DNA from: Aureimonas sp. AU22
GTDB lineage: Bacteria > Pseudomonadota > Alphaproteobacteria > Rhizobiales > Rhizobiaceae
DNA: 64,000 bases
Assembly (NCBI RefSeq): GCF_001463745.1
Contig: NZ_BBWJ01000004.1
Coordinates: forward strand, 248,001 to 312,000
Direction: 5' to 3'
Shown here: piece after piece, positions 14,696 through 23,961 of the stretch
Layout: each line of letters begins with the position of its first letter
Numbering within the stretch: position 1 is the first letter of the stretch
Made by a program: the position numbers and the translations under genes
Notes under the pieces: model-generated
The model's database searches: none
What the model was told of the DNA's origin: nothing
The model's input: the letters and a program-made list of their open reading frames with translations, nothing else

Positions 14696-14746
14696 CGTGG
14701 TGATTTGCCGGCCGGCTTGCAGCCACGTAAAACAAGTCGCTAAAGG
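14696..14746 (+). ncRNA. SAM-II riboswitch upstream of metZ
   Basis: The sequence matches the SAM-II (metA-motif) consensus closely: CGTGGTGATTTG, CCGGCCGGCTTGCAGCCACG, then AAGTCGCTAAAG. CGTGG (14696-14700) pairs with CCACG (14723-14727), and the downstream AGTCGC segment can form the H-type pseudoknot. It ends about 70 bases before the metZ start. Binding S-adenosylmethionine in such elements lowers expression of sulfhydrylase genes in alphaproteobacteria. Confidence 0.93.
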
Positions 14747-14816
14747 CCGTTTCGCGTCACTTCGAGCGGCTTTCCTGCGTCTGTTGCCCTGTTCCAAGCG
14801 GCCGCGGAGACGTCCC

Positions 14817-16013
14817 ATGCTGAAGAAGAACGATGCGCCTCGCCCCCTTCGCCCGGCGACCGCCATGGTCCACGGCGGGACGATGCGCTCCGACTTCGGC
14901 GAGACGTCGGAGGCGCTTTTCCTGACGCAGGGCTTCGTCTATCCTAGCGCCGAGGCCGCCGAGGCGCGCTTCAAGGGCGAGGAGCCGGGCTTCGTCTATT
15001 CGCGCTACGCCAACCCGACGACGCGCATGTTCGAGGAGCGGATGATGGCGCTGGAAGGCGCCGAGGACGCGCGCGCCACCGCGTCGGGCATGGCGGCGGT
15101 CTCGGCCGCACTGCAGTGCTCGGTGAAGGCCGGCGACCACGTGGTCGCCGCGCGGGCGCTGTTCGGTTCCTGTCGCTACATCATCGAGACCGTGCTCGGG
15201 CGCGCGGGCGTCGCCTGCACGCTGGTCGATGGGCGCGACCTCGAGCAGTGGAAGGCGGCGGTGCGACCGGAGACCAAGCTCTTCTTCCTGGAAAGCCCGA
15301 CCAACCCGACGCTGGAAGTCATCGACATCGCGGCCGTCGCCGACATCGCCCACGAGGCCGGCGCGCGGCTCATCGTCGACAACGTGTTCGCCACGCCCAT
15401 GCAGCAGAAGCCGCTGGAGCTCGGGGCGGACGTCGTCGTGTATTCGGCGACGAAGCATATCGACGGCCAGGGCCGATGCCTCGGCGGCGTGATCCTCTCG
15501 GACGCACAGTGGATCGCCGAAGAGCTGCAGGATTTCTTCCGCCACACCGGCCCCTCGCTCTCGCCGTTCAACGCCTGGTGCCTGCTCAAAGGCCTGGAGA
15601 CGCTACCGCTGCGCGTCGCCCAGCAGACGGCCAACGCGGCGGCACTCGCCGACGCGCTCGCAGCCTCGCCGAAGGTCTCGCGCGTCATCTATCCCGGTCG
15701 CGCCGACCACCCGGACGCGGAGGTCATCGCGCGCCAGATGAAGGGCGGCTCGACGTTGCTGGCGCTCGATCTCAAGGGTGGGAAGGAAGCGGCCTTCCGG
15801 TTCGCCAACGCGCTCGAGATCATCATGATCTCCAACAACCTCGGCGACGCGAAGAGCCTGATCACCCATCCGGCCACCACGACGCACAAGAGCCTGACGG
15901 AAGAGGCGCGGGTCGAGCTCGGCATCGGCCCGGGGCTGCTGCGGCTGTCGGCCGGCATCGAGGACGCGGCCGATCTCGTGGAGGACATCGAGCGGGCCCT
16001 CGCCGCCATCTGA
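14817..16013 (+). CDS. metZ: O-succinylhomoserine sulfhydrylase
   Basis: 398 residues from the ATG at 14817, preceded by GGAGA; an in-frame ATG at 14697 lies inside the riboswitch and is rejected. It is a Cys/Met-metabolism PLP enzyme: SRYANPTTRMFEERMMALEG, ESPTNPTLEVID, and VYSATKHIDGQGR, in which Lys213 binds PLP. It makes homocysteine from O-succinyl(or acetyl)homoserine and sulfide. MetZ is favoured over cystathionine enzymes by the HIDGQGR-LGG sequence and by the SAM-II riboswitch in front. Confidence 0.94.
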   Translation: MLKKNDAPRPLRPATAMVHGGTMRSDFGETSEALFLTQGFVYPSAEAAEARFKGEEPGFVYSRYANPTTRMFEERMMALEGAEDARATASGMAAVSAALQCSVKAGDHVVAARALFGSCRYIIETVLGRAGVACTLVDGRDLEQWKAAVRPETKLFFLESPTNPTLEVIDIAAVADIAHEAGARLIVDNVFATPMQQKPLELGADVVVYSATKHIDGQGRCLGGVILSDAQWIAEELQDFFRHTGPSLSPFNAWCLLKGLETLPLRVAQQTANAAALADALAASPKVSRVIYPGRADHPDAEVIARQMKGGSTLLALDLKGGKEAAFRFANALEIIMISNNLGDAKSLITHPATTTHKSLTEEARVELGIGPGLLRLSAGIEDAADLVEDIERALAAI

Positions 16014-16122
16014 CCGCGTCGCCGCGGCCTTCAGGGGCGTTGATCTCGGATTTGCCGCAATCATTTGGCGAGTGCGGCCCATCCTTTTCCCGCGCCAGTC
16101 CGCGCCGAACGCGAAACCGAAG

Positions 16123-16515
16123 ATGTATCAGGCGACGACGCGCCATATCACGGTGAGGGTCACACCCTCCTACCTCAGCGACCAGTCCGATCCGTCGGGC
16201 GGTCACTGGGTCTTCGCCTATCAGGTGGAGATCGAGAACGGCTCGCGCGAGACGGTGCAGCTGCGCGCCCGCCGCTGGCTGATCACGGATGCGCGGGGCC
16301 GCGTCGAGGTGGTGGAAGGGCCGGGCGTCGTCGGCGAGGAGCCGATCCTGGAGCCCGGCGACAGCTTCACCTACACGTCCGGCTGTCCGCTCACGACCTC
16401 GTCCGGCATCATGCGCGGGCACTACCGCATGCAGTCGATCGACGGCACCCTCTTCGAGGTGGAGATCCCCGCCTTCTCGCTCGACGCGCCGGCCGATCGC
16501 CGCGTCCTGAATTGA
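16123..16515 (+). CDS. apaG: ApaG (Co2+/Mg2+ efflux-associated protein)
   Basis: 130 residues from the ATG at 16123 (MYQATTRHITVRVTPSYL). The fibronectin-III-like ApaG fold is shown by HWVFAYQVEIEN, LRARRWLITDA, GVVGEEPILEPG and FTYTSGCPLTTSSG-MRGHY. This is the usual length. ApaG is linked to divalent cation resistance and Ap4A metabolism, but its biochemical role is not settled. It follows metZ in the same direction after about 110 bases, an arrangement common in Hyphomicrobiales. Confidence 0.95.
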   Translation: MYQATTRHITVRVTPSYLSDQSDPSGGHWVFAYQVEIENGSRETVQLRARRWLITDARGRVEVVEGPGVVGEEPILEPGDSFTYTSGCPLTTSSGIMRGHYRMQSIDGTLFEVEIPAFSLDAPADRRVLN

Positions 16516-16554
16516 AGCACGGCGACGAGGCGATCGGGCGAACGCCCCCGCGGC

Positions 16555-17865
16555 TCAGCCGAAGCGCTGGAGAACCGTCTGCGTCGCCGCCCCCGTCTCG
16601 GACAGGGTGACGGCGCGCAGCAGCGCGCTCCCGGCACGGTTCGCGTCGGCTTCGCTCCGCGCGTGGACGAGGCAGATCGGGTCCCCTTCGGCCACGACGG
16701 TGCCGATCGGCGCGATGCGCTCCAGACCGACGGCGGGATCGATCGGATCGCCCGGGCGGATACGACCGCCGCCGAGTTCCACGACGGCGAGACCCAAGGC
16801 ACGGGTGTCGATGGCGGCGACGACGCCCGCCCGCGCCGCACGCACCGGCCGGACCACCGGGGCTGCCGCCAGATGCTGCTCGGGACGCTCCAGAAGATCC
16901 GACGGTCCACCGAGCGCTGCCACCATCCGTGCGAACCGCTCGGCCGCCTCCCCGCTGTCGAGGGCCTGCCGCGCCGCGCCCTCGGCTTCGCTCAGGCCGC
17001 CGGCCAGACCGCCTCCCCTCAACGCCTCGGCAGCCAGCGCAAGCGTCACGGCTTCCAGTCGCGGATCGCGGTGCTCGCCGCGAAGGAAACGGACGGCGTT
17101 GCGAACCTCCAGCGCGTTGCCGGCATCGCGGGCGAGCGGCTCGTCCATGCCGGTGAGAAGGGCGCTGCAGGCGATGCCTGCGCCCTTGGCGACGTCCACC
17201 AGGGTGCGGGCCAGCGACGCGGCGGCGTCAAGGCTCGGCATGAAGGCGCCCGAGCCGGTCTTCACGTCGAGCACCAGCGTTCTGACGCCCGAGGCGAGCT
17301 TCTTGGACAGGATCGAGGCGGTGATGAGGGGAATGGATTCCACCGTCGCCGTCGTGTCGCGCACGGCGTAGATGCGTCCGTCGGCCGGGGCGAGGCGGGC
17401 GCTGGGGCCGACGATGGCGCAGCCGGCCTCGCGCACCGTGCGGCGGAGGACGTCGGGCCCAGGCGTCACGCCATAGCCCGGAATGGCCTCCAGCTTGTCG
17501 AGCGTGCCGCCGGTATGGCCGAGGCCACGGCCGGAGATCATGGGCACGTACGCGCCGCAAGCCGCCAGGATCGGGGCGAGCATCAGGGACACGTTGTCGC
17601 CGACGCCGCCCGTCGAGTGCTTGTCGACGGCGGGACCGGGCAGGTCGGACCAGTCCAGCACCTCGCCGCTATCGCGCATGGCGAGCGTCAGGGCGACGGT
17701 CTCGTCCGCCCGCATGCCGCGCAGGAAGACGGCCATGGCAAAGGCGGCGATCTGCCCTTCGCTCACCGTCCCCTCTGTGACGCCCGCCACGAACTCGACG
17801 ATCTCCGCGGCGGAGAGGGTGCCGCCGTCGCGCTTCCGGCGGATGATCTCCTGCGGCAGGATCAC
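16555..17865 (-). CDS. deoA: Thymidine phosphorylase
   Basis: 436 residues from a GTG at 17865 that overlaps the stop of the purine nucleoside phosphorylase gene (GTGA). It begins [18 protein letters not shown] and has [19 protein letters not shown] at 81-99, the family phosphate-binding signature, and [20 protein letters not shown]. It cleaves thymidine and deoxyuridine to base and deoxyribose 1-phosphate. It is the last gene of the leftward nucleoside operon. No deoC or deoB is seen nearby, so the sugar phosphate must be handled by genes elsewhere. Confidence 0.95.
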   Translation of the reverse strand: MILPQEIIRRKRDGGTLSAAEIVEFVAGVTEGTVSEGQIAAFAMAVFLRGMRADETVALTLAMRDSGEVLDWSDLPGPAVDKHSTGGVGDNVSLMLAPILAACGAYVPMISGRGLGHTGGTLDKLEAIPGYGVTPGPDVLRRTVREAGCAIVGPSARLAPADGRIYAVRDTTATVESIPLITASILSKKLASGVRTLVLDVKTGSGAFMPSLDAAASLARTLVDVAKGAGIACSALLTGMDEPLARDAGNALEVRNAVRFLRGEHRDPRLEAVTLALAAEALRGGGLAGGLSEAEGAARQALDSGEAAERFARMVAALGGPSDLLERPEQHLAAAPVVRPVRAARAGVVAAIDTRALGLAVVELGGGRIRPGDPIDPAVGLERIAPIGTVVAEGDPICLVHARSEADANRAGSALLRAVTLSETGAATQTVLQRFG

Positions 17866-18662
17866 GCGGCGATGTCCGGCAGGGCTTCGCGCAGGATACG
17901 GGCGAGACGCGCCCCGCCGGTGGGGGCGACCTCCTTGGTTTCCGTGTGGCTCAATTCGTTGCCGGTGATGCCGGCCCCCATGTTGGTGATCACCGAGGCC
18001 GCGACGACCCGAAGTTGGAGGAAGCGGGCGAGGATGGTCTCCGGAACGGTGGACATGCCGACCGCATCGGCCCCGAGGACCCGCGCCATGCGGATCTCGG
18101 CCGGCGTCTCGAAGGAGGGACCGGAGAACCACATGTAGACGCCCCGGTGGAGCCCCTCCTCCACCTTCACCGCCGCGCGCAGCATGGCGGTTCTGAGGGC
18201 CGCGTCGTAGGCGGTCGTCATCCCGACGAAGCGTGCGTCGGTCGCCTCCCCGATCAGCGGGTTGCGCCCGGAGAAGGCGATGTGGTCCTCGATCAGCATG
18301 ACCTCGCCCGGTCCGATCGCCGGGTTCACCGAACCGGCGGCGTTGGTGAGGACGAGGATCTCGATCCCGATGGCCTTCAAAGCTTCCAGCGCCGGGCGCA
18401 TGGCGGCCGGATCGCCCGCTTCGTAGTAGTGGATGCGCCCCGACAGGATCACGATCTCGACCCCGCCCAGCCGCCCGATCACGACCTCGCCGGCATGACC
18501 GCTGACGGCGGACACAGGCATGCCGGGCAAGGCGGCATAGGGGATGTGACGCGCGTCCTCCACCGCCTCGACCAGCGCGCCGAGCCCGGACCCCAGCACC
18601 AGCGCGACCCGCGGCACGCGGGCGCCGAGATGGGAACGCAGCGCGTCGGCCAACGCGCTCAT
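17862..18662 (-). CDS. punA: Purine nucleoside phosphorylase, trimeric (class I) type
   Basis: 266 residues. The class I PNP/MTAP family is shown by [61 protein letters not shown] and [14 protein letters not shown]. It releases purine bases and (deoxy)ribose 1-phosphate. The ATG at 18662 overlaps the cytidine deaminase stop (TGATG) and its own stop overlaps deoA (GTGA), so the three salvage enzymes are translationally coupled. Confidence 0.94.
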   Translation of the reverse strand: MSALADALRSHLGARVPRVALVLGSGLGALVEAVEDARHIPYAALPGMPVSAVSGHAGEVVIGRLGGVEIVILSGRIHYYEAGDPAAMRPALEALKAIGIEILVLTNAAGSVNPAIGPGEVMLIEDHIAFSGRNPLIGEATDARFVGMTTAYDAALRTAMLRAAVKVEEGLHRGVYMWFSGPSFETPAEIRMARVLGADAVGMSTVPETILARFLQLRVVAASVITNMGAGITGNELSHTETKEVAPTGGARLARILREALPDIAA

Positions 18663-19054
18663 CAGACGGCGTCCTTTGGAAACGCCTTGGGCAGGAGTTC
18701 GTCCATCAGCACGGTCTCGATCACGCCCTCCGTCGCATCGCACAGGAAGACGCGCGTTTCGGGACGGGCGAATTCTGCGATGCGCTGCCGGCAACCGCCG
18801 CAGGGGGAGCACGCGCGCAGGCGCTCGGCCACGACGGCGATCTCCGCGATCTTGCCGCCGCCGTCCATGACCATGTGGGCGATCGCCGTCGTCTCGGCGC
18901 ACCAGCCCTCCGGAAAGCTCACGACCTCGATGTTGCAGCCCGCGTAGATGCGGCCGTCCTCGGTGCGCAGCGCGGCTCCCACGGGGAAGTTCGAATAGGG
19001 CGCGTGGCACTTCCGCATCGCCGCGCGGGCCTTGAGGAAGAGGTCTTCGGACAT
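18662..19054 (-). CDS. cdd: Cytidine deaminase
   Basis: 130 residues, the short tetrameric form. Zinc ligands are Cys52 in [10 protein letters not shown] (with catalytic Glu54) and the PCGGC pair (Cys85, Cys88). It deaminates cytidine and deoxycytidine so that the downstream phosphorylases can use the product. The ATG at 19054 is followed by [13 protein letters not shown]. The transporter permease gene ends 32 bases upstream, so uptake and breakdown genes are likely to share a transcript. Confidence 0.95.
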   Translation of the reverse strand: MSEDLFLKARAAMRKCHAPYSNFPVGAALRTEDGRIYAGCNIEVVSFPEGWCAETTAIAHMVMDGGGKIAEIAVVAERLRACSPCGGCRQRIAEFARPETRVFLCDATEGVIETVLMDELLPKAFPKDAV

Positions 19055-19086
19055 GGCGGACTCGAGCGTTGGAGGAGGGCGCGCGA

Positions 19087-20055
19087 TCAGCGCTCCTTGA
19101 CGTAAGGCACGCCGCCGGCTTTGGGCGGGCGCGACTTGCCGACGAAGCCGGCGAGCAGGATCACGGTGAGGATATAGGGCAGCGCCTGGACGAACTGCGG
19201 CGGAATCTGTCCGATGCCGGGCAGCGGCGTCGTCTGGAGACGGATCGAGGCGGCGTCGAGGAAGCCGAACAGGAGGCAGGCGAGAAGCGTCGGCACCGGC
19301 TTCCAATTGGCGAAGATAAGCGCGGCCAGCGCGATATAGCCGCGCCCCGCCGTCATCTCGCGCGTGAAACCCGCGGACTGCGCCATCGCGAGATAGGTGC
19401 CGGCCAGCCCCGTCAGCACGCCGCAGATGACGACGGCCCGGTATCGCAGCCAGGCGACGGAGATGCCGGCCGTATCCACGGCGCCGGGATTTTCGCCGAC
19501 AGCGCGCAGGCGCAGGCCGAAGCGCGTGCGGTAGAGCACCCACCAGGTGAAGGGCACGGCGAGGAAGGCGAGCCAGACCAGCGCGTTCTGGCCCGACAGG
19601 AGTCCCGAATACAGGAAGCCGAGGACCGGTACGTCGCGCACCGCTTCGGCACCCGGCAGCTCGATCCCCAGGAAGCGCTGGTCCGGCCCGAGCGGCGGCG
19701 TGACGCCGCCCTGCATGAACCAGGCGCTGCCGAGGATGATGGTGAGGCCCGACGCGATGAAGTTGAGCGCGACGCCGGAGACGATCTGGTTGCCGCGATA
19801 GGTGATCGAAGCAAGACCGTGCACAAGCGCGAAGAGGACGGCGACGCCGACGCCCGTGAGAAGCCCGAGAACGGCGGAGCCCGACACGGCCGCCGCCGAG
19901 GCGGAGGCGAAGGCACCGGCCAGCATCTTGCCCTCGAGGCCGATGTCGAAGACGCCGGACCGTTCGGAGTAGAGGCCCGCGAGCGCCGCGAAGATCAGCG
20001 GCGTCGACAGACGAATGGTGGAGTCCAGGAGATTGAGAAGACCGGCGAAATCCAT
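19087..20055 (-). CDS. Nucleoside ABC transporter permease (second permease, YufQ-type)
   Basis: 322 residues with about eight to ten hydrophobic segments. SERSGVFDIGLEGKMLAGAF near residue 35 is the conserved G-x-F-N/D-IGLEG motif of BMP-family nucleoside permeases; RLRAVGENPGAVDTAGISV is the cytoplasmic coupling loop. It starts at an ATG overlapping the first permease stop (TGATG). Together with the first permease, the two-domain ATPase and the BMP binding protein it forms a RnsABCD/NupABC-like importer. Confidence 0.93.
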   Translation of the reverse strand: MDFAGLLNLLDSTIRLSTPLIFAALAGLYSERSGVFDIGLEGKMLAGAFASASAAAVSGSAVLGLLTGVGVAVLFALVHGLASITYRGNQIVSGVALNFIASGLTIILGSAWFMQGGVTPPLGPDQRFLGIELPGAEAVRDVPVLGFLYSGLLSGQNALVWLAFLAVPFTWWVLYRTRFGLRLRAVGENPGAVDTAGISVAWLRYRAVVICGVLTGLAGTYLAMAQSAGFTREMTAGRGYIALAALIFANWKPVPTLLACLLFGFLDAASIRLQTTPLPGIGQIPPQFVQALPYILTVILLAGFVGKSRPPKAGGVPYVKER

Positions 20056-21194
20056 CAGCGCGCCTCCCCGCCGACCGGTTTCGGCCCCGTCTCTCGCAGG
20101 CGCAGAAAGCCGTACATGACGCCGACACCGGGGCGCAGCATGTTTTCCAGCGCGCCCGCGAAGAGGATCACGAGGCCCTGGATGATCACGATCATGTCGC
20201 GCGAGATGGTGGGCATGTCGAAGGCGAGTTCGGCGCCGCCCTGGTAGAGTGTGCCGAAGAGGAGCGCAGCCGGAATGATACCGGCGGGATGCCCCCGGCC
20301 CATCAGCGCCACGGCGATGCCGACGAAGCCGGCGCCCGCCGGGAAGTTGAGCTGGAGGCGATACTGGTCGCCCATCACCGAGTTGAGCGCCATCATGCCG
20401 GCGAGGCCGCCCGAGATCAGCATGATGGTGACGACGAGGGGCGTCTCCTTCATGCCGGCATAGCGCGCGGCCGACGGCGAGAAACCGAGCGTGCGGATCT
20501 CGTAGCCGAGGCGCGTGCGCCAGATCAGCACCCAGACCGCGAAGGCGGCGGCGAGCGCGACGAAGAAGGTGACGTTGAGCGGAGCGCCGCCGAGGTCGAA
20601 CCCCATCGCGTCGAACAGGCTCCCGAGCTTCGGCAACTGGCCACCCGAATCGAACTGGCGCGTCTCGGGCTGCATGGTGCCGATCGGGCGCAACGGGCCG
20701 ACCAGGAGATAGACCATCAGCGCCGAGGCGATGAAGTTGAACATGATGGTGGTGATGACGACATGGCTGCCGCGCTTCGCCTGGAGATAGCCCGGCAGGA
20801 ACGCCCAGGCGGCGCCGACCGCGAAGGCCGCGACGACCGCGAGCGGCAGATTGAGCCACCATGGCAGCACCGAGCCGAGGTTCAGCGCCACGAACGCGAC
20901 CCCGAGCCCCCCGACATAGGCCTGCCCCTCGCCGCCGATGTTGAACAGGCCGCCGTGGAAGGCGACCGCGACGGCCAGGCCCGTCAGGATGAAGTTGGTC
21001 GTGTAGAACAGCGTGAAGCCGACGCCTTCGCCGTAGCCGAAGGCGCCGCGCAGCATGAGCCGGGCCGCCTCCACCGGGCTTTCGCCGACGGCCAGCACCA
21101 CGAGCCCCGCGACCAGAAAGGCGACGACGACGTTGAGAAGCGGGATCACGCCGTGGTCGATCCAGGCGGGCAGCTTGGCATAGGGTCGGCTCAT
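20055..21194 (-). CDS. Nucleoside ABC transporter permease (first permease, YufP-type)
   Basis: 379 residues from the ATG at 21194 (MSRPYAKLPAWIDHGVIPL). Multiple membrane helices; AFHGGLFNIGGEGQAYVGGL is the family motif, and the coupling helix region is LGYEIRTLGFSPSAARYAGM. It is longer than its partner because of an extra periplasmic loop around residues 170-210. The start overlaps the VOC protein gene as ATGA. It is the heteromeric partner of the following permease. Confidence 0.93.
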   Translation of the reverse strand: MSRPYAKLPAWIDHGVIPLLNVVVAFLVAGLVVLAVGESPVEAARLMLRGAFGYGEGVGFTLFYTTNFILTGLAVAVAFHGGLFNIGGEGQAYVGGLGVAFVALNLGSVLPWWLNLPLAVVAAFAVGAAWAFLPGYLQAKRGSHVVITTIMFNFIASALMVYLLVGPLRPIGTMQPETRQFDSGGQLPKLGSLFDAMGFDLGGAPLNVTFFVALAAAFAVWVLIWRTRLGYEIRTLGFSPSAARYAGMKETPLVVTIMLISGGLAGMMALNSVMGDQYRLQLNFPAGAGFVGIAVALMGRGHPAGIIPAALLFGTLYQGGAELAFDMPTISRDMIVIIQGLVILFAGALENMLRPGVGVMYGFLRLRETGPKPVGGEAR

Positions 21195-21640
21195 GCCGGC
21201 TCCTCGGAAGGCGGGGTCAGGTCGATGCGCCCATCGGCGTCGAGCGGGAAGAACGGGTTGTGTGCGAGCTCCCAAAGGTGCCCGTCAGGATCTGCGAAAT
21301 AGCCGGAATAGCCGCCCCAGAAGACCGTCTCTGGCCGTTTCACGGGATCGGCGCCAGCCTCGACCGCGCGGGCGAAGAGCCGGTCGGTCTCCGCCACGGA
21401 CGGCAGATTGATGGCGAGCGCGATGCCCCGGAAGCGCGGCAGCGGCTCGGCCGAAAGTCCGGCGTCTTCGGCGAGATCGTCGACGCCGAAGAGCGAGAGC
21501 ACGATCCCCTCCCCTTGCACAAAGACGACTTTGTCGTTGCCGGCATTCGTCCGTGTCCAGCCGAGCGCCTCGTAGAAGCCGGCGGAGCGCGCGAGGTCGG
21601 AGACGCCGAGCGTGACGAGCGTAACGCGGGCGTCCCTCAT
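21191..21640 (-). CDS. VOC-family (glyoxalase/bleomycin-resistance fold) protein
   Basis: 149 residues, two beta-alpha-beta-beta-beta modules: VTLVTLGVSDLARSAGFYEA at the N-terminus and GYSGYFADPDGHLWELAHNP at the C-terminus. DPDGH-x-WE supplies the usual metal or substrate site, but only a few of the canonical metal ligands are obvious. It is inserted between the ATPase and first permease genes with ATGA overlaps on both sides, so it is made with the transporter. Its substrate is unknown. Confidence 0.88.
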   Translation of the reverse strand: MRDARVTLVTLGVSDLARSAGFYEALGWTRTNAGNDKVVFVQGEGIVLSLFGVDDLAEDAGLSAEPLPRFRGIALAINLPSVAETDRLFARAVEAGADPVKRPETVFWGGYSGYFADPDGHLWELAHNPFFPLDADGRIDLTPPSEEPA

Positions 21641-23166
21641 TCGGCAGCCTCGCGCCGCGTCTCGCCGGCCATCAGGAGGCCGATCTCGCCCTCGTCCGCC
21701 TCGGGTCCGACTTCGCCGACGATGCGCCCGGCGAACATCACGAGAATGCGGTCGGCAAGCGACCGGATCTCGTCGAGCTCGACGGAGACGAGAAGCACGG
21801 CCTTGCCCGCGTCGCGCATCTCGACCACGCGGCGATGGATGAATTCGATCGCCCCGACATCGACGCCGCGCGTCGGCTGGCCGATGAGGAGCACGGCCGG
21901 ATCGCGCTCCATCTCGCGCGCCAGCACGATCTTCTGCTGGTTGCCGCCGGAAAAGTTGGCGGTCTTCAGTTCGGCCAACGGGGGGCGGATGTCGTAGGCC
22001 GCGATCTTGGCCTCGGCGTCCCTGCGCATCGCCTTGACGTCGAGCAAGGGGCCGGAGCCGAAGGCGGGATCGCGATGGTATCCGAGAACGGCGTTCTCGT
22101 ATTCCTGGAACGGCAGGACGAGGCCGACATGGTGCCGGTCTTCGGGCACATGGGCGAGCCCCCTCGCCCTCATCTCGGCCGGGTCGAGCGCGCTTGTAGG
22201 ATCGAGCGCCTCGCCCTTCAGGCGCATCGCGCCCCGCTCGGCGCGCCGGATGCCCGACAGGGCCTCCAGAAGCTCCGACTGCCCGTTGCCGGCGACCCCC
22301 GCGATGCCGACGATCTCTCCGGCGCGTACGGTGAACGACACGTCCTCCACCATCGCGACGCCGCGCCCATCGCGCACGGACAGGCCGTCGACTTCGAGAA
22401 GCGGCGCGCCGGGCGCGGCGGGCTTCTTGTCGACGCGCAGGAGCACGCGCCGACCGACCATGAGTTCGGCAAGTTCCCCGGCATTGGTCTCGCGCGTCGG
22501 CCGGGTCGCGACGATCTCGCCACGTCGCATCACCGAGACATTGTCGGTGACGTCCAGGATCTCGCGCAGCTTGTGGGTGATCAGGACGATCGTCTTGCCC
22601 TCGGCGCGAAGCTGCCGGAGGACCGCGAAGAGCTGGTCGGCCTCGGCGGGTGTCAGCACGCCCGTCGGCTCGTCGAGGATGAGGATCTCGGCGCCGCGAT
22701 AGAGCGCCTTCAGGATCTCCACGCGCTGCTGGAGACCCACGGGCAACGTCTCGACCACGGCATCGGGATCGATCGCCAGCCCGTGTTCCTTCTCCAGGCG
22801 CAGGAGTTCGGCCCGCACGCGGCGGATGCCGGGCGACAGGAGACCCGACTGCTCGGCCCCGAGCATGATGTTCTCCAGCACCGTGAAGGGCTCGACCAGC
22901 ATGAAGTGCTGGTGGACCATGCCGATCCCGGCCGCGATGGCCGCATTGGAATCGGGGATCGCGACCGGCTTGCCGTCGACGCGGATCTCGCCTTCGTCGG
23001 CCTGGTAGAAGCCGTAGAGGATCGACATCAGTGTCGACTTGCCGGCGCCGTTCTCGCCGACGATACCGTGGATGGTGCCCTTTTCCACACGCAGGTTGAT
23101 GTCGCGATTGGCGCGCACCACGCCGAAACTCTTGGAGATGCCGATCAGCTCGATCGCAGACGCCAT
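21637..23166 (-). CDS. Nucleoside ABC transporter ATP-binding protein (two ATPase domains)
   Basis: 509 residues from the ATG at 23166 (MASAIELIGISKSFG). The first domain has Walker A GENGAGKS (37-44), Q-loop GMVHQHFMLVEPFTV and ILDEPTGVLTP. The second has a degenerate Walker A, GVAGNGQSELL, the signature NFSGGNQQK, and the Walker B LLIGQPTRGVDVG, where Gln replaces the catalytic aspartate-glutamate context. One active and one degenerate site is normal for RbsA/BMP-type ATPases. It energises the two permeases downstream. Confidence 0.94.
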   Translation of the reverse strand: MASAIELIGISKSFGVVRANRDINLRVEKGTIHGIVGENGAGKSTLMSILYGFYQADEGEIRVDGKPVAIPDSNAAIAAGIGMVHQHFMLVEPFTVLENIMLGAEQSGLLSPGIRRVRAELLRLEKEHGLAIDPDAVVETLPVGLQQRVEILKALYRGAEILILDEPTGVLTPAEADQLFAVLRQLRAEGKTIVLITHKLREILDVTDNVSVMRRGEIVATRPTRETNAGELAELMVGRRVLLRVDKKPAAPGAPLLEVDGLSVRDGRGVAMVEDVSFTVRAGEIVGIAGVAGNGQSELLEALSGIRRAERGAMRLKGEALDPTSALDPAEMRARGLAHVPEDRHHVGLVLPFQEYENAVLGYHRDPAFGSGPLLDVKAMRRDAEAKIAAYDIRPPLAELKTANFSGGNQQKIVLAREMERDPAVLLIGQPTRGVDVGAIEFIHRRVVEMRDAGKAVLLVSVELDEIRSLADRILVMFAGRIVGEVGPEADEGEIGLLMAGETRREAAE

Positions 23167-23323
23167 GCCGATCCCGTCGCCATTCCTACGTTTTCGCCAG
23201 ACTATCGACGTGCGTGCCCGAGCGCCAGACGGGCACACGGGGTGAAGTGGGCCGGGACCGGCCTTGATCCACAGCCGGCGCTCGGCCATGTGGGCCGTTG
23301 AACCGCCTTTCTCGGGAAAGCCC

Positions 23324-23758
23324 ATGTCGCAGACACCACGCCCCCAACGCCAGAGCCGCGCCGACTACCGCGCCTTCGTCGAGGTGACGACGCGCTGGTC
23401 CGACAACGACATGTACGGCCACATGAACAACGCGGCCTACTACGCCTTCTTCGATACGGCGGTGACGAACTGGCTGTTCGGGACGGGCCTGTCAGCTGAT
23501 GAATCGATGTTCTTCGTGGCCGAGACGGGCTGCCGCTACCTCTCGGAGGTCGGCTATCCCGACCGGGTCAGCGTGGGCCTCAGGATCGGCCACCTCGGCG
23601 CGTCCTCGATCCGCTACGAGATCGGCATCTTCCGCAACGACGAGGATCTGGCGGCGGCCGAGGGCCTGTTCGTGCATGTCCATGTCGACAAGGCGAGCCG
23701 CCGGCCGGCACCCGTGCCCGAGGTTTTGCGCGATGCCTTGAAGGCGCTGCAGCCATGA
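23324..23758 (+). CDS. Acyl-CoA thioesterase, YbgC/4HBT hot-dog family
   Basis: 144 residues from the ATG at 23324. The hot-dog 4-hydroxybenzoyl-CoA thioesterase type is shown by TTRWSDNDMYGHMNNAAYYA, with the D-x-D/N-x-x-GH-x-NN active site at its start, followed by FDTAVTNWLF. Natural substrate is unknown; these enzymes hydrolyse acyl-CoAs in the cytosol. It is transcribed against its neighbours and is followed by slyX with a four-base overlap. Confidence 0.9.
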   Translation: MSQTPRPQRQSRADYRAFVEVTTRWSDNDMYGHMNNAAYYAFFDTAVTNWLFGTGLSADESMFFVAETGCRYLSEVGYPDRVSVGLRIGHLGASSIRYEIGIFRNDEDLAAAEGLFVHVHVDKASRRPAPVPEVLRDALKALQP

Positions 23759-23961
23759 GCGACGAGACCCGCATCACCGAACTCGAGATCGATCTCGCCC
23801 ATCAGAACCGGACGGTGGAGGAATTGTCCGCCGAGATGGCGGCGCAGGGGCAGCGCATCGAGCGGCTGGAGAAGACGCTGAAGGCACTCGTCCAGCGTCT
23901 TCTGGCCCTCGAGGAAAGCGCGGCGCCCAGCGCGGAGGCGACCCGGCCGCCGCACTATTGA
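23755..23961 (+). CDS. slyX: SlyX-family coiled-coil protein
   Basis: 68 residues: TRITELEIDLAHQNRTVEEL and then RIERLEKTLKALVQRLLALE form one long coiled coil, ending PPHY as SlyX proteins do. Function is not known. The ATG overlaps the thioesterase stop, and the gene abuts the convergent nucleoside hydrolase with no spacer. Confidence 0.9.
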   Translation: MSDETRITELEIDLAHQNRTVEELSAEMAAQGQRIERLEKTLKALVQRLLALEESAAPSAEATRPPHY

